64,000 nucleotides of DNA from assembly GCA_003326205.1 (NCBI GenBank), contig LWTK01000074.1:248001-312000 (forward strand). The letters are read 5' to 3'. A program made the translations under genes and the position numbers. The DNA is from Nostoc sp. ATCC 43529 (lineage in GTDB: Bacteria; Cyanobacteriota; Cyanobacteriia; Cyanobacteriales; Nostocaceae). Shown here piece by piece: positions 16,812-25,853 of this stretch; the first letter of the stretch is position 1, and each line of letters starts with the position of its first letter. The notes under the pieces were generated by a model. It ran no database searches and was not told the origin of the DNA. It saw nothing but the letters and a program-made list of their open reading frames with translations.

Positions 16812-17298
16812 AGTATTTTCACTAGATAAAATATTGATAGCTAAAGCTTAATTTACTTACAATTCAAGGTTATTTGCTGAATGGCGTTATTTTTGCATAT
16901 TTAGCTCTCAGTAGCAAAAACAACTTAGCACTGAATGACAAGCACTGTCCACTGACGTTACTGCTAAGACAGTTATACAAGGGTGACTTATTCCTCATTA
17001 GCCTGAGGACAAAGGACAAATGCTTAGCTCACTTAGTTACAAAACTTAGTTTTGTCTAAGAAAAACAAGAGGATCTATTTGGGATTTGATGCATTAAAGC
17101 TACATATTCTACATACTTCTTAATAAACCAGCCTTGAGAACCCAAAACGTTTTAATCTAAAAGCTAACTGGGTTAATTTACTGGCAGTTTTGCAGGCAGT
17201 ACTCTTAGGCTAATAAGCATAGACGCACCAATGTGTCAAGCCTCAAAGCGACCCAGACTTAACACATAAACGATTATGATGGGAGTTTTACAAATCCG
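16812..17298. other. Upstream region of the apc operon
   Basis: This 487-base gap separates the divergent secreted-protein gene from apcE and must contain the apc operon promoter. I could not assign -10 and -35 boxes. A GGGAG at 17281 lies about 13 bases before the apcE ATG, rather far for a ribosome-binding site. No repeats or coding frames of note. Confidence 0.4.
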
Positions 17299-20200
17299 AT
17301 GAGTGTTAAGGCAAGTGGTGGAAGCTCAGTTGCGCGTCCGCAACTATATCAAACCCTAGCTGTAGCTACAATTACCCAAGCGGAGCAGCAAGACCGCTTT
17401 TTGGGTACTGGTGAACTAAATGAACTGGCAAGCTATTTTGCATCTGGAGCAAAGCGTCTAGAAATTGCCCAGACGCTCACGGAGAATTCCGAGATCATCG
17501 TATCTCGAGCTGCCAACCGGATTTTTGTCGGTGGTTCGCCAATGGCTTTTTTAGAAAAGCCCAGAGAACCTGAACTAGTAACTGCTGGTGCTGGTGCTGG
17601 TAGTGGTGATGTTCAACAAGGGATGCAGCTGGGAACAATCACCTACGTTGAAAGCCGTGGTGGTTTCCTAGAAAATTTACGCTCAATCTTTAACTCATCC
17701 CCCTCAGGCCCAACACCTCCAGGTTTTAGACCAATCAACATTGCTCGTTATGGGCCGAGCAACATGGCCAAGAGCTTGCGGGATTTATCCTGGTTCTTAC
17801 GCTACGCTACTTATGCGATCGTTGCTGGCGACCCCAACATCATCGCAGTGAATACACGCGGTTTGCGGGAAATAATTGAAAATGCCTGCTCTGGTGAAGC
17901 GACAATAGTGGCTTTGCAAGAAATTAAAGCCGGGTCACTTTCCTTTTTCCGTAAAGATCTTGAGGCTACAGAAATTGTGTCTCAGTACATGGATGTTCTG
18001 CTCACAGAATTCAAAGCAGCGACACCTTCTAATAAACTGCGCCAACGTCCTTCTAGCGACCAACAAGGTTTGCAACTGCCACAAATTTACTTTAATGCGG
18101 CAGAACGGCGTCCCAAGTTTGTGATGAAACCTGGGTTGTCAGCTACCGAAAAAAATGAGGTAGTAAAAGCAGCCTATCGGCAAATCTTTGAGCGCGACAT
18201 TACCCGTGCTTACAGCTTGTCTATTTCTGACTTAGAATCCAAAGTCAAGAATGGCGATATCTCCATGAAGGAGTTTGTTCGCCGTCTAGCTAAATCTCCT
18301 CTTTACCAAAAACAGTTTTACCAGCCTTTTATTAACAGTCGAGTCATCGAACTAGCTTTCCGTCACATTTTGGGACGGGGGCCAAGTAGCCGCGAAGAAG
18401 TACAAAAATATTTCTCGATCATTTCTAACGGTGGCCTAGCTGCCTTAGTAGATGCTTTAGTAGATTCTGCGGAATACGGCGACTATTTTGGTGAAGAGAC
18501 AGTACCCTACCTCCGGGGTCTGGGTCAAGAAGCCCAAGAATGTCGCAACTGGGGGCCGCAACAAGATCTGTTTAACTACAGTGCGCCTTTCCGCAAGATA
18601 CCTCAGTTCATCACCACATTCGCGGCTTACGAGCAACCGTTACCAGACCAACATCCTTACGGTTCTGGTAATGACCCCTTAGAAATTCAGTTTGGGGCGA
18701 TTTTCCCGAAAGAAACCCGTAACCCCAGCACCAGTCCGGCTCCTTTTGGCAAGGATACCAAGCGCATCCTGATTCACCAAGGGCCAGGGATTAATAACCA
18801 AAATAGCAATCCTTTGGCACGGGGTGAAGCTCCTGGTAGCCTTGGACGCAAGGTGTTCAAGTTGGATCAATTGCCTGGGACTGTTGGCAGAAAGGCTCCG
18901 AAAAATTCTAGTATCAGATTTTCCGAAAGCTCTACGCAAGCAGTGATTAGAGCTGCTTACCTACAAGTTTTCGGTCGGGATGTTTACGAAGGCCAGCGGC
19001 AAAAGGTATTGGAAATCAAACTCGAAAACGGTGATATTTCCGTGCGGGAGTTTGTCCGTGCTTTGGCTAAGTCGGATGTATTCCGTAATTTGTACTGGTC
19101 ATCGCTGTATGTTTGTAAAGCGATCGAGTACATTCACCGTCGCTTGTTGGGTCGTCCTACTTACGGTCGTCAAGAAATCAACAAGTACTTTGATATCGCC
19201 GCTAAACAGGGCTTTTACGCGGTGGTTGACGCCATCATTAACAGCGTAGAGTACAGCGAAGCATTTGGTGAAGATACAGTTCCTTACGAACGATATCTGA
19301 CTCCTGCTGGTGTATCAGGGCGACAACTGCGCGTTGGTACTATTCGTGAAGATATTACCCCGAAAGTCCAGAAGGAAGAAACACCAAGCTTTGTGACACT
19401 GGGTACTGTTAGTGAAAAACGCACAGAACCAGATATTCAGTTCCGGATTAACCAAGGTGTTAGCAAGCAGCGCGAACAAACCAAAATCTTCAAGTTGGTG
19501 GCGAATACCGGCGACAAAGTTGCAGTGAAAACTTTGATTAGCGCTGCCTATCGTCAGATTTTTGAACGCGATATTGCACCCTACATTGCCAAAAATGAAT
19601 TTTCGGCATGGGAAAGCAAGCTGGGTAACGGCGAAATCAGCGTGAAAGAATTTATTGAAGGTTTAGGTTACTCAAATCTCTACCTGAAAGAATTCTACAC
19701 ACCGTACCCCAACACCAAAGTAATTGAGTTGGGAACCAAACACTTCCTGGGACGTGCGCCACTAGACCAAGCAGAAATCCGCAAATATAACCAAATTTTG
19801 GCGACTCAAGGTATTCGTGCCTTCATCGCTGCTTTGGTAAATAGTGTGGAATATAACGAGGTCTTCGGTGAAGATACTGTACCTTACCGTCGCTTCCCGA
19901 CCCTACCAGCAGCAAACTTCCCGAATACCGAGAAGCTTTACAACCAGCTAACTAAGCAAAATGACGACGTAGTTGTACCGAGCTTTAAGCCCGTGCAAGC
20001 GCGTCCAGGATCTAGTGATACACCGCTTTTAGCCAAGGCGATCGCAGATATCACAAGCCAAAAGGCGAGCCAGCCCTCCTATGCAGAACTGGGTCGTTCT
20101 TACAGCAATGGTAGCGGACAAACTGTAGAACTGGGTGTGCGGAAACATGCACGTATTTACCGTTTGACAGAAAGTACGAGCTTAGCAGAAAGACAACAGG

Positions 20201-20613
20201 CAGTTAACGCCATTTACTCTCAGGTATTGGATATCCACAGCGGTAAAGTCCCCGATAATTTCCGCCTGAGTGAGCTAGATAGCAAACTCCAGAATGGTGA
20301 AATTTCTGTCCGTGAGTTTGTGCGCCAACTGGCTAGTTCCGAAATCTATCGCCAGCGCTTCTTTTTACCTTATCCCCGCGCTAAGGTAATTGAGTTCCTC
20401 TTCCGCCATCTATTGGGACGCGCACCCGCGACTCAAGAGGAAATTCGCCAGTACAACAAACTGCTAGATGATAGCGGTTTGTCGGCGGCTGTAAAAGCAA
20501 TAGTCGAAAGCCTAGAATATAGCCGCTACTTTGGTGAAGATGTTGTGCCTTACAACCGCTTTCCATCCGTGCCAGCAGGTAACTACCTTGGCAGCGTGCA
20601 GGCGGCTGAATAG
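17299..20613 (+). CDS. apcE: Phycobilisome core-membrane linker polypeptide (Lcm)
   Basis: A 1104-residue giant linker that organises the allophycocyanin core, anchors it to the thylakoid and passes energy to the photosystems. Residues 1-235 are a phycobiliprotein-like domain interrupted by a loop (about 78-147); Cys197 in ENACSGEA is the likely chromophore-binding residue. Four linker (REP) domains follow at about 285-400, 545-670, 735-870 and 965-1090, each with the ISV/MKEFVR...LGR...FGED/E-VPY pattern. Four repeats imply a pentacylindrical core, as known for Anabaena PCC 7120; tricylindrical strains have three. It is the first gene of the apc operon. Confidence 0.98.
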   Translation: MSVKASGGSSVARPQLYQTLAVATITQAEQQDRFLGTGELNELASYFASGAKRLEIAQTLTENSEIIVSRAANRIFVGGSPMAFLEKPREPELVTAGAGAGSGDVQQGMQLGTITYVESRGGFLENLRSIFNSSPSGPTPPGFRPINIARYGPSNMAKSLRDLSWFLRYATYAIVAGDPNIIAVNTRGLREIIENACSGEATIVALQEIKAGSLSFFRKDLEATEIVSQYMDVLLTEFKAATPSNKLRQRPSSDQQGLQLPQIYFNAAERRPKFVMKPGLSATEKNEVVKAAYRQIFERDITRAYSLSISDLESKVKNGDISMKEFVRRLAKSPLYQKQFYQPFINSRVIELAFRHILGRGPSSREEVQKYFSIISNGGLAALVDALVDSAEYGDYFGEETVPYLRGLGQEAQECRNWGPQQDLFNYSAPFRKIPQFITTFAAYEQPLPDQHPYGSGNDPLEIQFGAIFPKETRNPSTSPAPFGKDTKRILIHQGPGINNQNSNPLARGEAPGSLGRKVFKLDQLPGTVGRKAPKNSSIRFSESSTQAVIRAAYLQVFGRDVYEGQRQKVLEIKLENGDISVREFVRALAKSDVFRNLYWSSLYVCKAIEYIHRRLLGRPTYGRQEINKYFDIAAKQGFYAVVDAIINSVEYSEAFGEDTVPYERYLTPAGVSGRQLRVGTIREDITPKVQKEETPSFVTLGTVSEKRTEPDIQFRINQGVSKQREQTKIFKLVANTGDKVAVKTLISAAYRQIFERDIAPYIAKNEFSAWESKLGNGEISVKEFIEGLGYSNLYLKEFYTPYPNTKVIELGTKHFLGRAPLDQAEIRKYNQILATQGIRAFIAALVNSVEYNEVFGEDTVPYRRFPTLPAANFPNTEKLYNQLTKQNDDVVVPSFKPVQARPGSSDTPLLAKAIADITSQKASQPSYAELGRSYSNGSGQTVELGVRKHARIYRLTESTSLAERQQAVNAIYSQVLDIHSGKVPDNFRLSELDSKLQNGEISVREFVRQLASSEIYRQRFFLPYPRAKVIEFLFRHLLGRAPATQEEIRQYNKLLDDSGLSAAVKAIVESLEYSRYFGEDVVPYNRFPSVPAGNYLGSVQAAE

Positions 20614-20742
20614 GGAATAGGGACTAGGGACTAGGGACTGGGGACTAGGAAGACAAGGAGACAAGTTACAACAAGTCTTTACCTTTGTCCTACTATCTTC
20701 TTCCCAGTACCCAGTACCCAATCCCCAGTCCCTAATAGCCTT
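20614..20742. repeat. Opposed heptad arrays between apcE and apcA
   Basis: GGGACTA-type heptads run from 20620 to 20650, and their complement (CCCAGTA, CCCAATC, CCCAGTC units) runs from 20702 to 20735, so the RNA could fold into a long imperfect hairpin directly behind apcE. The remaining bases up to 21045 contain the untranslated leader of apcA with a GGAGG ribosome-binding site at about 21032; no promoter could be assigned. Confidence 0.7.
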
Positions 20743-21045
20743 CGCAACCTTTCGTAATACTGCTCTCAGATTGCAGCTAAAAGAGTAAATCTGAAAAGTA
20801 ATATTACAAAGTGTTAAGAGCAGTCATAAATGCTCAACAGAATGCCGGAAAATGTTTTGCGGAAGGTAGCTGAGTTTAGAAGCTTGTGTACTGATGTTGA
20901 CTCAAGCAAACTTGTAATTTCTTTAGCCGTAGCAGTTATGAAACTGTTGTGTCTAAAACAATGAGAAAATAAACTCAGTTAACCAAATCAAAGTCGCACC
21001 AGTTTAATCAAATCCTGGTTTCATTCGTATTGGAGGAATCCATTA

Positions 21046-21531
21046 ATGAGTATCGTCACGAAAGCGATCGTGAATGCTGACGCAGAAGCCCGCTACCTAA
21101 GCCCCGGTGAATTGGATCGGATCAAATCCTTTGTAGCAGCTGGTGAGCGCCGTCTGCGGATTGCTCAAGTTTTGACAGAAAATCGCGAACGGCTAGTTAA
21201 GCAAGCTGGCGACCAACTGTTCCAAAAGCGTCCTGATGTTGTGTCTCCTGGTGGTAACGCTTACGGTCAAGAATTGACAGCTACTTGTCTGCGTGACCTA
21301 GATTACTACCTCCGCCTCGTTACCTACGGTATCGTTGCTGGTGATGTTACACCCATCGAAGAAATTGGTGTTATCGGTGCCCGCGAACTTTACAAGTCCT
21401 TGGGAACTCCTATCGATGGTGTTGCTGAAGGTATCCGTGGGTTGAAGAATGGCGCTGCTACACTGCTGTCTAGTGAAGATGCTGCTGAAGCTGGTGGCTA
21501 CTTCGACTATCTAGTTGGCGCCCTACTGTAG
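21046..21531 (+). CDS. apcA: Allophycocyanin subunit alpha
   Basis: A 161-residue biliprotein. Cys81 (ATCLRDLDYYLRL) carries the phycocyanobilin. The sequence SIVTKAIVNADAEARYLSP at the N terminus is the standard ApcA start. It assembles with ApcB into trimers and hexamers of the phycobilisome core. A TGGAGGA ribosome-binding site precedes the ATG. Length is exactly normal. Confidence 0.98.
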   Translation: MSIVTKAIVNADAEARYLSPGELDRIKSFVAAGERRLRIAQVLTENRERLVKQAGDQLFQKRPDVVSPGGNAYGQELTATCLRDLDYYLRLVTYGIVAGDVTPIEEIGVIGARELYKSLGTPIDGVAEGIRGLKNGAATLLSSEDAAEAGGYFDYLVGALL

Positions 21532-21596
21532 GCTGAAGCTATTTAGCTGCTGAAACAGAAGTATTGCAATACGGTTGGAAATAAGGAATTAACAAC

Positions 21597-22085
21597 ATGG
21601 CTCAAGACGCAATTACCGCTGTCATTAACTCCGCAGACGTTCAAGGTAAATACCTCGACTCTGCTGCTTTAGAGAAGCTAAAAGGCTATTTCTCTACTGG
21701 CGAACTGCGGGTACGTGCTGCTAGCACCATCAGTGCTAACGCTGCTACCATTGTCAAAGAAGCTGTAGCAAAATCTTTGCTGTACTCTGACATCACCCGT
21801 CCCGGTGGCAACATGTACACCACCCGTCGCTATGCTGCTTGCATTCGTGACTTAGACTACTACCTCCGTTATGCCACCTACGCTATGTTGGCTGGCGATC
21901 CTTCCATCCTAGATGAGCGCGTACTCAATGGCTTGAAGGAAACCTACAACTCCTTGGGTGTACCTGTTGGTGCTACCGTGCAAGCTATCCAAGCAATCAA
22001 GGAAGTAACCGCTAGTTTGGTTGGTTCTGACGCCGGTAAAGAAATGGGCGTTTACTTAGACTATATCTCCTCTGGCTTAAGCTAA
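21597..22085 (+). CDS. apcB: Allophycocyanin subunit beta
   Basis: A 162-residue biliprotein with Cys82 (YAACIRDLDYYLRYA) as the chromophore site and Asn72 (PGGNMY), the residue methylated on its side chain in beta-type phycobiliproteins. It lies 65 bases after apcA with its own ribosome-binding site and is surely co-transcribed. Length is exactly normal. Confidence 0.98.
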   Translation: MAQDAITAVINSADVQGKYLDSAALEKLKGYFSTGELRVRAASTISANAATIVKEAVAKSLLYSDITRPGGNMYTTRRYAACIRDLDYYLRYATYAMLAGDPSILDERVLNGLKETYNSLGVPVGATVQAIQAIKEVTASLVGSDAGKEMGVYLDYISSGLS

Positions 22086-22125
22086 GAGCTGGTTTGCGCT
22101 TAAGAATTTAGGTGCGGCTTTATTA

Positions 22126-22231
22126 AGGTCTGGAAATCAACCGTGAGTGCTAGAACGTTATATTGCTTATCTTGGTCAATTATCAGTGATGAGTGTTGGT
22201 GGTCTAGTATTGATGTTTGATTTCCAGCCTT
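22126..22231 (+). promoter_or_regulatory. Long-range inverted repeat between apcB and apcC
   Basis: AAGGTCTGGAAATCAA (22126-22140) pairs with TTGATTTCCAGCCTT (22217-22231), with one bulged base, across a loop of about 76 bases. In the transcript this would make a stable stem between apcB and apcC. It could protect the apcAB message from 3' decay or lower read-through into apcC, whose product is needed in much smaller amounts. The role is inference. Confidence 0.55.
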
Positions 22232-22311
22232 GGAAAAAATAATTTAAAGATTTGCACTCAAGATTTAGAGATAAAAAAGTTTCCACAAACAATACAGGAG
22301 ATTTTCAGAAC

Positions 22312-22518
22312 ATGGCCCGTTTGTTTAAGATTACTGCTCTAGTTCCCAGCCAAACCCGAATTCGTACCCAACGCGAACTACAAAACACCTACTTCACTAA
22401 GCTAGTTCCCTATGAGAACTGGTTCCGCGAACAGCAACGCATTCAAAAAGCAGGCGGCACAATCATCAAAGTAGAACTAGCAACTGGTAAACAAGGTGCT
22501 AATACTGGTTTGTCGTAA
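22312..22518 (+). CDS. apcC: Phycobilisome small core linker (7.8 kDa)
   Basis: A 68-residue linker that caps the core cylinders. It begins MARLFKITALVPSQTRIRTQREL and has the FTKLVPYENWFREQQRIQKAGGTI pattern of the family. The ATG at 22312 follows an AGGAG site; the frame is open upstream to 22252 but the family starts at MARLF. Last gene of the apc operon. Confidence 0.97.
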   Translation: MARLFKITALVPSQTRIRTQRELQNTYFTKLVPYENWFREQQRIQKAGGTIIKVELATGKQGANTGLS

Positions 22519-22556
22519 TTGCTGTAGACAGAACATTTTTTTTAGGGAATTGGTAG

Positions 22557-22581
22557 GAGGTCATTTTCGACCTCTTTTTTG
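22557..22581 (+). terminator. Terminator of the apc operon
   Basis: GAGGTC, loop ATTTTC, GACCTC, then TTTTTTG: a textbook rho-independent terminator 38 bases after the apcC stop. Confidence 0.9.
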
Positions 22582-22679
22582 TTAAGGATTTATACTACAA
22601 CAAATCTGGTATTGCTAAAAAAACACGTGTTGTTATTATTGCGGTGAACTTAGATTGTTACAAGGATTATCAACTTCTC

Positions 22680-22796
22680 AGGACTTACGCACAGCTAACG
22701 GAAAATCGTAGACGCGGAGCGGCTTGCCGCAGGCTACCACAGAGGCGCAGAGGTCACGGAGAAATGAGAGTTTTAGAGATATTTTGCGTAAGTCCT
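22680..22796. mobile_element. Small non-autonomous element with AGGACTTACGCA ends
   Basis: AGGACTTACGCA at 22680-22691 and its exact complement TGCGTAAGTCCT at 22785-22796 delimit 117 bases with no gene. Inside is a 32-base motif (22707-22738) starting CGTAGACGCGGAG that recurs at 44217-44248 and 58256-58287. A related element with the same ends is at 44115-44274. I see no clear target-site duplication. Confidence 0.7.
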
Positions 22797-22813
22797 ATTT
22801 TATCAAAATTGAA

Positions 22814-22846
22814 AAAGAGGTCTGTATTAGACCTCTTTGTTTTTTG
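22814..22846. terminator. Bidirectional terminator between the apc operon and the oxygenase gene
   Basis: AAAGAGGTC, loop TGTATTA, GACCTCTTT, then GTTTTTTG on the plus strand. On the minus strand the same hairpin is followed by TTCAATTTT, 20 bases past the stop of the oxygenase gene, so it can serve both sides. It shares the GAGGTC/GACCTC stem with the apc terminator at 22557. Confidence 0.75.
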
Positions 22847-22865
22847 TTGTTCGTATTTTTGAAAA

Positions 22866-23960
22866 TTAAAAGTTAAACATATTTACTAGGCGATACCCAC
22901 GAGTGTAAAGCGGAACTGGAGCGCCAATATTCTGCCTATTTTTAGCTTGTTCAACAGTCTCATCAAATACAATCAGCGTTTCATTGCCAACTTTCAACCA
23001 GTTTTCATAAGGCACGCTCATATCTTCTTCGACACCAGCAATACTAGGTGGTATCATTGCTCGGTAAGCTTCGTTGAATTTCCTGCGGAAGCGAAAATCT
23101 ACTGAAATTCTCAGACCTTCGTTCTTTCGTCTTACAGTTTGGTGTAATCCACGGGCATCATTAAAGTACATCGTACCGTGTTGTAATTGTGCTTCAGTGT
23201 AGGAAATAACCATTGGAATATCTCGACCTTCATCGAAGTCTGACATTACCTGCATAGCCTGTAGTTCCATTTCGCGGGGCATTTCACCAGCTTCGATGGT
23301 TATATTATCGATATCGCCAAATAGTGGCAGAACTACTACAGTAGCATCAGCGGGAACACCTGCCCAAACATCGCTATGGCACTTAGAGCTAGCGAAGGGC
23401 AAACCCAACTTCGTTGCGTCTGTTTTGCCGTAGACCATACGGAGGTTTACTGGTAAATCTACTGCATCGATTAAGTTATTTGCTCCTAGTTGATAAAAAG
23501 CCTCAGCTACGCTTTTTTGAAAAAGGTTAAATGCTAAAGTGTGTTCTCGCTTAGGCATTAAAAGACCAGTACCGGTGTAGTTCGGCAAAGTATTTCTTGC
23601 TTCCAGTAACCGTTGAAGCATTTCAGCTTCTGAAAGAATGATGGGACTATCCAGGCAAGCTGAGATGTAAGCAGCAGCAGCAACTCGGATTTGCTGGAAT
23701 AACTCAGGCTTTAATGTGTGTTCAAACAGTAGTCGATACTGGCGTCTCGTAGCCATTTTATCAGCCAGTTCATCAAAGAGGCGATCGCCTAGCTTTGAAA
23801 ATGCGATTGCGCGTTCGTGTTCTAAGCTAGACGCTGGTGATTCTACTGCCAGTTTTGTTAACATTATTTCCCCGCAAAGTTCTTCTAAATTAGCTAAATA
23901 ACTTGATGTATCCAAAGCTAGTTCGTTGTCAAAACGAGTCTGGTTATTATAAATTAACAA
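22866..23960 (-). CDS. Putative Fe(II)/2-oxoglutarate-dependent oxygenase
   Basis: A 364-residue protein I cannot assign to a named family. It shows the metal and cosubstrate pattern of the double-stranded beta-helix oxygenases: H195-x-D197 in SKCHSDVWAG, H273 in ARGLHQTVRR and R284-x-S286 in GLRISVDFRF. Such enzymes hydroxylate, desaturate, halogenate or cyclise small molecules or amino acids. The start is uncertain: the frame opens with TTG (23960) and the first good ATG is at 23864. It is divergent from a methyltransferase and diiron-oxidase pair 397 bases away, which suggests a shared pathway. Confidence 0.6.
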   Translation of the reverse strand: MLIYNNQTRFDNELALDTSSYLANLEELCGEIMLTKLAVESPASSLEHERAIAFSKLGDRLFDELADKMATRRQYRLLFEHTLKPELFQQIRVAAAAYISACLDSPIILSEAEMLQRLLEARNTLPNYTGTGLLMPKREHTLAFNLFQKSVAEAFYQLGANNLIDAVDLPVNLRMVYGKTDATKLGLPFASSKCHSDVWAGVPADATVVVLPLFGDIDNITIEAGEMPREMELQAMQVMSDFDEGRDIPMVISYTEAQLQHGTMYFNDARGLHQTVRRKNEGLRISVDFRFRRKFNEAYRAMIPPSIAGVEEDMSVPYENWLKVGNETLIVFDETVEQAKNRQNIGAPVPLYTRGYRLVNMFNF

Positions 23961-24357
23961 GATTATCTTACTGACACTTCGTCAAATCTACTGTTTTACT
24001 TTTGTTATTTATCTTGATGAAAAAAACAAATTATAACTGTTTTAATCAAGTAGAGATTAACTGAAAAATAAAAAATAAAACTAGTTACATCTACAGAAAT
24101 TTTTAAATTAAAAATATTAAAATTTCATGAATTTAAATTATTTTGAGGTGCTTTTTTTGAAGTAATTACAAATTCAATCATATTGAACTTCCCTAAAGCT
24201 TGAAAATATTCAATAAATACCCCGGATAAACAATCGGTAAAATCAACGTTAGCAGTTCAAGATTTAAATGCTAAAAGATATATATCTTGGTAGTTAACAC
24301 TGTTAGCTTGGAATTTATCAAGCGAAACATAAATCAAATATAAAGAAATAACTTAAA
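23961..24357. other. Divergent promoter region of the oxygenase and methyltransferase genes
   Basis: A 397-base, very A/T-rich spacer without coding frames. It must contain promoters for both directions. I see no convincing operator palindrome and no NtcA-type GTA-N8-TAC site. The A/T richness contrasts with the apc operon and could reflect acquisition or simply a promoter region. Confidence 0.35.
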
Positions 24358-25128
24358 ATGTCAACCTTAGATCATAAAAACTCAACTAGGAACTTATATA
24401 ATCGCACAGCATCAGAGTGGATTAGAGGAGAACCTATTTCCTTATCAGACTTTACAGCACGCCCTTTCGTACTAGGGCTTTGTGAGCCTGTTAGTGGGTT
24501 GCGAGTACTGGATATAGGTTGTGGCGAAGGTTATTGCAGCCGAGAATTACGCCGACGTGGAGCTGCACAAGTACATGGAATAGACCTTTCTCAAAGCATG
24601 ATTGAAGGAGCAACTTTGCAAGAAGTAGAGGATGCTTTGGGTATTAGCTATGAAGTAGGATGTGCTACCAACCTTAAGCAATTTAATGATGGTGAAATTG
24701 ACTTAGTTGTTGCAGTTTTTCTATTTAATTATTTAACAATTGCTCAGACCGAAGAATGCATGACAGAAGTTGCACGCGTTCTTCGTCCCGGTGGCCGATT
24801 TGTATTCAGCGTTCCCCATCCATCCTTTCCATATATGCGGGAGCCAGGATATCCATTTTATTTTGAAGTTGAGGGTAAAGGCTATTTCAGCAAGCGAGAT
24901 CGGCAGTTTCCTGGTCGTATTTGGAAACGAGACGGTTCCTGGCTAAATGTGCAATTGATTCACAAAACTCTTGAGGATTATTTTAATGCCTTTAAAATTG
25001 CTGGCTTCAATACGATGCCAATCCTACAGGAATTACGTGTGACTCCAGAACATATCGCACTAGATGAATCATTTTTTAGCCCCTTACTTGACCAACCCCT
25101 CCATCTAGCCATACAAGTATCACGATGA
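24358..25128 (+). CDS. Class I SAM-dependent methyltransferase
   Basis: A 256-residue methyltransferase. Motif I is VLDIGCGEGYCSREL, the ribose-binding acidic strand is VHGIDLSQSMIEGA, and motif IV is DLVVAVFLFNYL; VARVLRPGGRFVFSVPHPSF is the post-motif strand. The C-terminal part (FSKRDRQFPGRIWKRDGSW) would shape the substrate pocket. Its stop overlaps the next ATG by four bases (ATGA), so it is translated together with the diiron oxidase. The substrate is unknown. Confidence 0.88.
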   Translation: MSTLDHKNSTRNLYNRTASEWIRGEPISLSDFTARPFVLGLCEPVSGLRVLDIGCGEGYCSRELRRRGAAQVHGIDLSQSMIEGATLQEVEDALGISYEVGCATNLKQFNDGEIDLVVAVFLFNYLTIAQTEECMTEVARVLRPGGRFVFSVPHPSFPYMREPGYPFYFEVEGKGYFSKRDRQFPGRIWKRDGSWLNVQLIHKTLEDYFNAFKIAGFNTMPILQELRVTPEHIALDESFFSPLLDQPLHLAIQVSR

Positions 25129-25853
25129 CACAAACAGTTTCTTTAGCTAAAAATTCTTTTCAAAAAATAGCTGATAATCATCCTTTGTGGAACCATGAGT
25201 TCCTAATGCAGTGTCGTAGTGGAAATTTATTTCTCCCAGATGTACAAATACTAGCTGTTCAGATGTACAAATTCTCGAAAGAATTTAATCGTATCCTGGC
25301 TAGCATCTTGTCTTGCTGCCAAGATGAAAGTACTCAGTTAGTCATATTGGAAAACCTATTTGACGAAATGGGGCAAGGAGATGTAAGTAAGTCCCACCCA
25401 GAACTGTTTCGTCAATTTACCCGCGCACTTGGTATCCATGACGAAACTTTAGCAGCATTACCTACTGCGCCTGAAACTCGCGCGTTGATTGATACCTACT
25501 TACAAATACCTCACAAGTATGGCTATTTAGCTGCGCTAGGTGCTGTTTGTTATGCTTCCGAAGGGATTGTTAGCTCGTTGTACACACAACTATATAAAGG
25601 AATTGTCGGTGCTGCTCCCTTACCTGAAGAATCACTGATCTTTTTTGAAGTTCATATTAATATCGATGACAGCCACGCGGCAAAGTTAGCAGCGGTGATT
25701 GAAGCTCAAATTGGAATGATTGAAGACGATATCAAGATTAAACAAGCAATTGTAGAGGCTATGGATGCCAGAGTTCAATTTTTTAACGGAATTCAACGCC
25801 AAATTTCCAAATATAGCTTGTCTCCTAATTCGTTACTGCTTGTAGTTGCATAA
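25125..25853 (+). CDS. Heme-oxygenase-like diiron oxidase (HDO superfamily)
   Basis: A 242-residue all-helical protein. Six candidate iron ligands fall in the expected order and spacing: E81 (LFDEMG), H91 (SHPELF), E146 (YASEGIV), H177, D181 and H184 (HINIDDSH). The H-x3-D-x2-H triad is the signature shared by CADD, UndA and SznF-type enzymes, which carry out oxidative decarboxylation, C-C cleavage or N-oxygenation. The gene is coupled to the methyltransferase. TenA thiaminases share the fold but lack this ligand set. The exact reaction cannot be told from sequence. Confidence 0.82.
   Translation: MTQTVSLAKNSFQKIADNHPLWNHEFLMQCRSGNLFLPDVQILAVQMYKFSKEFNRILASILSCCQDESTQLVILENLFDEMGQGDVSKSHPELFRQFTRALGIHDETLAALPTAPETRALIDTYLQIPHKYGYLAALGAVCYASEGIVSSLYTQLYKGIVGAAPLPEESLIFFEVHINIDDSHAAKLAAVIEAQIGMIEDDIKIKQAIVEAMDARVQFFNGIQRQISKYSLSPNSLLLVVA

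Noticed and set aside
22644..22862. 72-codon frame behind apcC
   Set aside because: It is read across the AGGACTTACGCA element and the terminator hairpin; no start context and no protein-like conservation.
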